DNA from: CAZTDU01 sp050248795
GTDB lineage: Bacteria; Pseudomonadota; Gammaproteobacteria; Burkholderiales; SG8-39
Length of the DNA: 18,855 nucleotides
NCBI GenBank assembly: GCA_050248795.1
Contig: JBFWRS010000059.1
Location: 1-18,855, forward strand
Direction of reading: 5' to 3'
Below are positions 14,098 to 18,855 of the stretch, piece by piece. Numbering within the stretch: the stretch's first letter is position 1; every line of letters begins with the position of its first letter. The position numbers were made by a program, and so were the translations under genes. The notes beneath the pieces are model-generated. The model saw only the letters and a list, made by a program, of their open reading frames with translations. It made no database searches and was not told where the DNA came from.

Positions 14098-16077
14098 ATG
14101 TCCGGCGCCGACCAGGCCCCGGCGCCGATCGAAGCGCGCTATCGCACGCTGTCGCCCGTGTGGCGCGGCGTGATGACCGCGCTCGTGCTCGGCACCGTGT
14201 TCCTCGCCCTCAACCAGCTGCTGAACCTGGGCCTGTTCATCGGCGTCACCCTGCTCGACACCGCGTACCTGTACTGGCTGTGCGCGCTGCTGGTGGGCAG
14301 CGTCTTCCTGCTGGTGCCGGCAGGCAAGCGCGCGAAGCGAAACGGCGTGCCGTGGTACGACGCGCTGCTGTTCCTGGTTTCGTTCAGCGTGTTCGCCTAT
14401 TTCGCGCTGAACGCGAACCGCATCATCTCCGAGGGCTGGGAATACAAGGCGCCGCGCGAGGCGGTGTGGATCGCCTACGTCGGCTGGCTGATGCTGCTCG
14501 AGGCGACGCGGCGCGCCGGCGGCACCGCGGTGGTCGTCGTCGTCACGCTGATCTCGCTCTACCCGGTGTTCGCGGGCCACATGCCCGGGCCGATATCGGG
14601 ACTCGCGCGAGACATCGCTTCGACGGCATCGTTCCACTTCACCAGCAGCGAAAGCGCGATGGGCATCCCGACGCGCGCCTTCGGCGAGCTGGTGATCGGC
14701 TTCGTCATGTTCGGCGCCGTGCTGCAGTACACCGGCGCCGCGCACTTCTTCAACAACCTGGCGTTCGCGCTGTTCGGCTCGGTGCGCGGCGGACCGGCCA
14801 AGGTGTCGATCTTCGCCAGCGGCCTGATGGGCTCGGTCTCCGGCAGCGTGGTGTCCAACGTGCTGACCACCGGCGTGGTGACGATTCCGGCGATGAAGCG
14901 CATCGGCTTCAAGCCGGCCTACGCGGGCGGCGTCGAGGCCTGCGCGTCTACCGGCGGCGTGCTGATGCCGCCGGTGATGGGCGCCACCGCCTTCGTCATG
15001 GCGGCATTCCTCGGCGTGCCGTACGTGGCGATCGCGATCGCCGCGCTGGTGCCCTCGCTGCTCTTTTACTTTGCCCTCTTCGTGCAGATCGACGGTTACG
15101 CGGCCAAGAACGGCCTGAAAGGCCTGCCGCGCGCGGAACTGCCTTCGCTGCGCCAGACCTTTCTCGAGGGCTGGCACTACATCTTCGTCTTCGTGCTGCT
15201 GGTATGGATGCTGCTCGTCATGCAGCGCGAATCCCTGGCGCCGTTCTACGCCACCGCGCTGCTGCTGGTGATCAACCAGATCTCGCCGCGCTACCGCCTC
15301 GACTGGCAGAAGCTGCGCGGCCTGCTCGAAGGCGTGGGCGCGGCGCTGTCGGAGCTCGCCGCGCTGCTCGCCGGTGTGGGCCTGATCATCGGCGCGCTGT
15401 CGGTGACCGGGCTCGCCGGCACGCTTGCCAACGACCTCGTCTACATCGCCGGCAACAACATCTACGTGCTGCTGGTGATGGGCGCGCTCACCAGCTTCAT
15501 CTTCGGCATGGGCATGACCATCACCGCCTGCTACATCTTCCTCGCCATCGTGCTCGCGCCGCCGCTGGTGCAAGCGGGCTTCGACCCGGTGGCGGTGCAC
15601 CTTTTCATGCTGTACTGGGGCATGGTGTCCTTCATCACGCCGCCGGTGGCGCTTGCCGCATTCGTCGCCGCCGGCATCGCCAAGGCGCCGCCAATGGCGG
15701 TCGGCCTGCAATCGGTGCGCCTGGGCAGTGCGATGTACTTCGTGCCCTTCTTCTTCGTGCTCAATCCGGCGCTGATCCTGCGCGGCGAGCCCGGCGAGAT
15801 CATCATCGTCGTCGGCACCGCGGTGGCAGGCATCGCGCTGATCGCCGCCGCGATCGAGGGTTACCTGCTCGGCATCGGCACGCTCGCCGCGAGCCTGGGC
15901 GGATGGATTGCGCGACTGCTGCTGATCGCCGGCGGGCTGGCGATGGCGATGCCGGGCGGCGGCGAACTCGAACTCAGCCACCTGCAGCTCTCCGTCGCGG
16001 GGCTGGTGCTCGCGTTCGCGGGCGCCGCGCTCGCCTGGGCGACGAGGCGACCCCCCCCGGCGCCATCGGCTTCCTAG
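14098..16077 (+). CDS. TRAP transporter fused permease (TAXI type, DctQ-DctM fusion)
   Basis: This is a 659-residue polytopic membrane protein fusing the small and large TRAP permease subunits, as is usual for TAXI systems. The first 130 or so residues supply the DctQ-like helices. The rest is DctM-like, with the hallmark GLMGSVSGSVVSNVLTTG (about 241-258) and PAMKRIGF, then EACASTGGVLMPPVMGA, and a second symmetric half with FGMGMTITACYIFLA and SFITPPVALAAF. A C-terminal extension after about residue 560 resembles the extra domain of TAXI permeases. It drives sodium- or proton-coupled import of the ligand delivered by the upstream binding protein. No Shine-Dalgarno precedes 14098, only a C-rich leader. 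A run of eight C at 16051-16058 lies near the 3' end. Confidence 0.94.
   Translation: MSGADQAPAPIEARYRTLSPVWRGVMTALVLGTVFLALNQLLNLGLFIGVTLLDTAYLYWLCALLVGSVFLLVPAGKRAKRNGVPWYDALLFLVSFSVFAYFALNANRIISEGWEYKAPREAVWIAYVGWLMLLEATRRAGGTAVVVVVTLISLYPVFAGHMPGPISGLARDIASTASFHFTSSESAMGIPTRAFGELVIGFVMFGAVLQYTGAAHFFNNLAFALFGSVRGGPAKVSIFASGLMGSVSGSVVSNVLTTGVVTIPAMKRIGFKPAYAGGVEACASTGGVLMPPVMGATAFVMAAFLGVPYVAIAIAALVPSLLFYFALFVQIDGYAAKNGLKGLPRAELPSLRQTFLEGWHYIFVFVLLVWMLLVMQRESLAPFYATALLLVINQISPRYRLDWQKLRGLLEGVGAALSELAALLAGVGLIIGALSVTGLAGTLANDLVYIAGNNIYVLLVMGALTSFIFGMGMTITACYIFLAIVLAPPLVQAGFDPVAVHLFMLYWGMVSFITPPVALAAFVAAGIAKAPPMAVGLQSVRLGSAMYFVPFFFVLNPALILRGEPGEIIIVVGTAVAGIALIAAAIEGYLLGIGTLAASLGGWIARLLLIAGGLAMAMPGGGELELSHLQLSVAGLVLAFAGAALAWATRRPPPAPSAS
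16051..16058 (+). repeat. Homopolymer of eight C near the 3' end of the TRAP permease gene
   Basis: The run encodes Pro-Pro-Pro in the last dozen codons. Gaining one C would move the frame to a stop at 16167-16169 and lengthen the tail by about 30 residues; losing one C would also read through the normal stop. It could be a slippage site or simply a chance run in GC-rich DNA. Confidence 0.6.
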
Positions 16078-16181
16078 CAGCCGGTTCGCGCCTTCCCGAC
16101 GCGACCGCGCGCCGCACACCCATGCGGAGACGACATAGCGGAATGCGCGCCATGGCCGGTAGCATGTAAGCTCGTCGGCCC

Positions 16182-17429
16182 ATGAAAACGAACGACACCT
16201 CGAACGGACCGCTTACCGGCTACCGCGTGCTTGCGCTTGGCACGACCGCGGCCGGCCCGTTCTGCGCGCGGCTGCTGGCGGATTTCGGCGCCGACGTCAT
16301 CAAGATCGAGGCCGCCGACGGCGACCCGATCCGCCAGCTCGGCGCCACCGTCAACGGCAAGTCGCTGTACGGCGCGAGCATCCTCAGGAACAAGTCGATC
16401 GCGTCGCTCAATTTCCGCAAGCCCGAGGCGCGCGAGCTGATCAAGCGCCTGATCCCCAAGTTCGACATCGTGGTCGAGAACCTGCGCCCCGGCCTGCTCG
16501 AGCAGTGGGGCATGGGCTACGAGGACCTGAAGAAAATCAAGCCCGACCTGGTGATGACGCGGATCAGCGGCTACGGGCAGACCGGCCCGTACAAGGACCG
16601 CCCCGGCTACGGCGTCATCGGCGAAGCGATGAGCGGCCTGCGCCACATGACCGGCGACCCGGACCGGCCGCCGTCGCGGGTCGGCATCCCGCTCACCGAC
16701 TACATCACCGCGGTGTACGCGGCCTTCGGCACGGTAATGGCGATGCTGGTGCGCGAAAGGACCGGTATCGGCCAGTGCGTGGATGCGGCGCTGATGGAAT
16801 CGGCGTTCAGCTTCATGGAGGCGCACGTGCCGGCCTACGAGAAGACCGGCAAGGTCGCCATGCGCAGCGGCGCGCGGCTGGCGGACAGCGCGCCCAATAC
16901 GCTCTTTCCCACGCGCGACGGCAAGCACATCCATATCGCCGCGCTCGCCGACACGGTGTTCCGCCGCCTCGCCACCGCGATGGGCAAGCCCGAGCTCGGC
17001 ACCGACCCGCGCTTCGCGGACCAGAAGGCGCGCTCCTCGAACGAGGCGCTGATAGAAACGATCGTCGGCGAATGGACCTCTGCCCACGACCTCGAGGAAC
17101 TGGAGGCGACCCTCAAGGCCGGCGACGTGCCGGCCAGCCGGGTCTACGACATGGCGGACATCTTCCGCGATCCGCACTACAAGGCGCGCAACATGCTGGT
17201 GCCGGCGCCGGACGACGAACTGGGCACGGTGACGCTCGCCGGCATCGTGCCCAAGCTGACGGCGACGCCGGGCAAGGTGCGCTGGTCGGGGCACCGCATC
17301 GGCCAGGACACGCGCAGCTTCCTGCGCGACGTGGGCGAACTCTCCGATGCGGAGATCGACCGGCTCGCCGCCGAAGGCATCATCTACTGCGATCCGCAGT
17401 CCGAATCACTCGCAAAAGGCAAGGCATAA
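16182..17429 (+). CDS. Family III CoA-transferase (CaiB/BaiF type)
   Basis: This is a 415-residue family III CoA-transferase, which moves CoA between carboxylic acids through an aspartyl-CoA intermediate. Landmarks are the N-terminal YRVLALGTTAAGPFCARLLADFGADVIKIE (given by its ends, YRVLALG and GADVIKIE), ENLRPGLLEQWGMGYEDL, ISGYGQTGPYKDRPGYGVIGEAMSG, and the catalytic Asp173 in VGIPLTDYITAVYA. The later RTGIGQCVDAALMESAF segment is also conserved. It is a single-domain protein, unlike the double-domain DddD. It follows the TRAP permease after 104 bases, and its TAA overlaps the next ATG by one base (TAATG), coupling it to the reductase. The likely role is activating the acid imported by the TRAP system; donor and acceptor acids are unknown. 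Confidence 0.95.
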   Translation: MKTNDTSNGPLTGYRVLALGTTAAGPFCARLLADFGADVIKIEAADGDPIRQLGATVNGKSLYGASILRNKSIASLNFRKPEARELIKRLIPKFDIVVENLRPGLLEQWGMGYEDLKKIKPDLVMTRISGYGQTGPYKDRPGYGVIGEAMSGLRHMTGDPDRPPSRVGIPLTDYITAVYAAFGTVMAMLVRERTGIGQCVDAALMESAFSFMEAHVPAYEKTGKVAMRSGARLADSAPNTLFPTRDGKHIHIAALADTVFRRLATAMGKPELGTDPRFADQKARSSNEALIETIVGEWTSAHDLEELEATLKAGDVPASRVYDMADIFRDPHYKARNMLVPAPDDELGTVTLAGIVPKLTATPGKVRWSGHRIGQDTRSFLRDVGELSDAEIDRLAAEGIIYCDPQSESLAKGKA

Positions 17430-18442
17430 TGAATCCGTTCAAGGCATATCGCGTCCACACCATCGGCGGCAAGCCGGTCTGCAAGTTCGAGCAACTGACG
17501 CTCGACGACATCGACCAGGGCGCGGTGGTGATCAAGACCGCCTACTCCGCCATCACCTACAAGGACGCCATGGCCGCGCGCGGCGTGGGCAAGAACGTGC
17601 GCACCGACCGGCCCTGCGTCACCGGCGTCGACCTGTCCGGCGTGGTCGAGTCCTCCACGGACGAGCGCTTCAAGAAGGGCGACAAGGTGGTCGTCACCAA
17701 CTACAAGCTCGGCAACGACCACGACGGCGCCTATGCCGACTACGCGCGCGTGCCCGGCGACTGGATCGTGCCGCTGCCCGCGGGGCTGTCGCTGTACGAG
17801 GCGATGGGCCTGGGCACCTCGGGACTTACCGCCGCGCTGGCGGTGGACAGGCTGGAAGCAGCCGGCCTGAAGCCCGCGGACGGCGCGGTGGGCATCACCG
17901 GCGCCACCGGCGGCGTCGGCAGCCTCGCGGTGAACATGTTCGCGCAGCGCGGCTACAAGGTGATCGCGATCTCGGGCAAGAAGGACCAGGAAGGGTTCCT
18001 CAAGTCGATAGGCGCGGCCACCATCCTCGCGCGCGACGAATTCCTCAAGGATCGCGCGCCGCTGGCGCCGCCCCTCTTTGCCGGCGCGCTGGACAACGTC
18101 GGCGGCATCTACCTCGACCGGCTGGGCGCAAAAATGCAGCCCTTCGGCAAGCTCGCGGTCGCCGGCATGGCGGTGGGCGCCGAAGTCACCACCACGGTGC
18201 TGCCGCTGATCCTGCGCTCGATCGACATCCTCGGCATCAACGTGTCGCGCCAGTTGCAGATGAAGGAGCGCCGCCGCCTGTGGGAGCGCATGGCCACCGA
18301 CCTGAAGCCGAAGAACCTGGCGGAGATCTCGCGCCCGATCCCGTTCGAGGACCTCGACAAGTGGATGGACCGCTTCTTCGAGGCCACCACCGTCGGCCGC
18401 ATCGTCGTCGAAGTCGGCGACAAGGCGCCGAAGCAGGGCTGA
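17429..18442 (+). CDS. YhdH/AcuI-family NADPH-dependent oxidoreductase (acrylyl-CoA reductase-like)
   Basis: This is a 337-residue medium-chain dehydrogenase/reductase of the zinc-free quinone-oxidoreductase branch, close to E. coli YhdH and AcuI. Matching segments are YSAITYKDAMA (39-49), TGVDLSGVV (65-73), HDGAYADYARVPGDWIV, GLGTSGLTAALAV, the NADPH-binding ITGATGGVGSLAV (156-168), and LKSIGA with ARDEF. Characterised members reduce acryloyl-CoA to propionyl-CoA, an important detoxification step in DMSP and 3-hydroxypropionate metabolism. No zinc-binding cysteines are present. The start at 17429 overlaps the CoA-transferase stop, so both are made together, suggesting that a 2-enoyl-CoA formed in this pathway is reduced here. 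Family assignment is strong; the exact acyl-CoA is inference. Confidence 0.92.
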   Translation: MNPFKAYRVHTIGGKPVCKFEQLTLDDIDQGAVVIKTAYSAITYKDAMAARGVGKNVRTDRPCVTGVDLSGVVESSTDERFKKGDKVVVTNYKLGNDHDGAYADYARVPGDWIVPLPAGLSLYEAMGLGTSGLTAALAVDRLEAAGLKPADGAVGITGATGGVGSLAVNMFAQRGYKVIAISGKKDQEGFLKSIGAATILARDEFLKDRAPLAPPLFAGALDNVGGIYLDRLGAKMQPFGKLAVAGMAVGAEVTTTVLPLILRSIDILGINVSRQLQMKERRRLWERMATDLKPKNLAEISRPIPFEDLDKWMDRFFEATTVGRIVVEVGDKAPKQG

Positions 18443-18445
18443 CGC

Positions 18446-18461
18446 GCGCGGGCGCCCGCGC
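18446..18461. repeat. 16-bp perfect palindrome between reductase and LysR genes
   Basis: GCGCGGGCGCCCGCGC is fully self-complementary and sits in the 44-bp gap, four bases after the reductase stop and 25 before the LysR start. It may act as a small hairpin or an operator, but in such GC-rich DNA it may also be incidental. Confidence 0.35.
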
Positions 18462-18486
18462 CCGCGGCCGCGTACCGGCACGCACG

Positions 18487-18855
18487 ATGATAGACCTGCG
18501 CCAGTTGCGGCAGTTCGTCGCGGTGGCGGAGGAGTTGAGCTTTCGCCGCGCCGCCGAGCGGCTGCACATGTCGCAGCCGCCGCTGAGCCAGGTGATCCGC
18601 GCGCTCGAGGAAGAACTCGGCATCACGCTGTTCGAGCGCACGCGGCGCAAGGTAGAGCTGACGCAGCCAGGCCGCGTGCTGCTTGACCAGGCGCACCGCG
18701 TGCTGTCGCAGATGGATCGCGCGCTGGCCGCGGCGCGCGGCGCCGGGCGCGGCATGACCGGCCGGAGGTCGGTGGGCTTCGTCTCCTCGGCCTCCTACGA
18801 GAGGCTGCCGGCGAGCCTGCGCCGCTTCCGCGCCAGCCACCCCGCGGTGGACCTG
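18487..18855 (+). CDS. LysR-type transcriptional regulator, N-terminal part (cut by window end)
   Basis: The first 123 codons are present; the gene runs past the window. Residues 1-60 form the winged helix-turn-helix of LysR regulators: LRQLRQFVAVAEELSFRRAAERL, then MSQPPLSQVIRALEEELGITLFERT, with the usual LTQPG following (each cited by its key segment). The linker helix follows (DQAHRVLSQMDRALAAAR), then the start of the effector domain with VGFVSSASYERLP. It lies 44 bases after the reductase gene on the same strand, so it could be transcribed as the last gene of the operon it controls. LysR regulators of catabolic operons usually sense a pathway metabolite; the probable target is the divergent gap at 12699-12863. 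Its start at 18487 has no clear ribosome binding site. Confidence 0.92.
   Translation, partial: MIDLRQLRQFVAVAEELSFRRAAERLHMSQPPLSQVIRALEEELGITLFERTRRKVELTQPGRVLLDQAHRVLSQMDRALAAARGAGRGMTGRRSVGFVSSASYERLPASLRRFRASHPAVDL

Noticed and set aside
14083..16119. 678-codon open frame on the minus strand, antisense to the TRAP permease
   Set aside because: Its composition is Arg/His/Gln/Ala-rich low complexity, as expected opposite a GC-rich membrane protein gene, and it has no domain motif. The plus-strand frame has clear TRAP permease motifs.
16182..17429. DddD-type DMSP acyl-CoA transferase/lyase
   Set aside because: DddD is a double-domain protein of about 840 residues; this is a single-domain 415-residue enzyme, so only the AcuI-like neighbour recalls DMSP metabolism.
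1..18855. Mobile element, phage, defence island or CRISPR
   Set aside because: No transposase, integrase, terminal repeats, tRNA, spaced direct repeats or recognisable defence genes; base composition and codon use stay uniform throughout.

Overview
The window is uniformly GC-rich, densely packed bacterial chromosome. Gene content, codon use and MlaF type suggest a betaproteobacterium of the Burkholderiales kind; this is an inference, because there is no rRNA or other taxonomic marker. I see no tRNA, rRNA, CRISPR array, insertion sequence, phage gene or compositional break. No gene-free stretch exceeds 165 bases.

Left part (1-7748), mostly housekeeping and stress genes. The plus strand carries the 3' end of a LigB/DODA-type extradiol dioxygenase, a directly abutting transglutaminase-like protein of unknown role, and a Tat-exported methionine sulfoxide reductase B. 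A lone mlaF-type ATPase gene lies on the minus strand, its stop codon interlocked with that of msrB. It diverges from a coupled pair, a SrkA/YihE-type kinase and a BT1/AmpG-like MFS transporter. Then come a class I methyltransferase and an ABM-fold monooxygenase (plus), a patatin-like phospholipase (minus) and a GFA-family zinc protein (plus).

Right part (7768-18855), a transport and acyl-CoA metabolism region with two arms diverging from a 165-bp regulatory gap at 12699-12863. The minus arm has an acyl-CoA dehydrogenase, then a nitrate/sulfonate/taurine-class ABC importer: Tat-signal binding protein, ATPase and two different paralogous permeases, tightly overlapped. The plus arm has a TAXI-type TRAP importer (binding protein, then a fused permease after an 11-bp perfect hairpin), a family III CoA-transferase, a YhdH/AcuI-type reductase coupled to it, and the start of a LysR regulator cut by the window end.

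The simplest reading of the right part is a carboxylate-scavenging module: import by TRAP and/or ABC, activation as a CoA thioester by CoA transfer, then redox steps by the acyl-CoA dehydrogenase and the medium-chain reductase, under LysR control. The substrate cannot be read from the sequence. All protein families are known. The most unusual points are an acyl-CoA dehydrogenase with Asp where the catalytic Glu is expected, a MlaF with Tyr in place of the H-loop His and no mla partners beside it, and the pairing of two importer classes around one acyl-CoA dehydrogenase.
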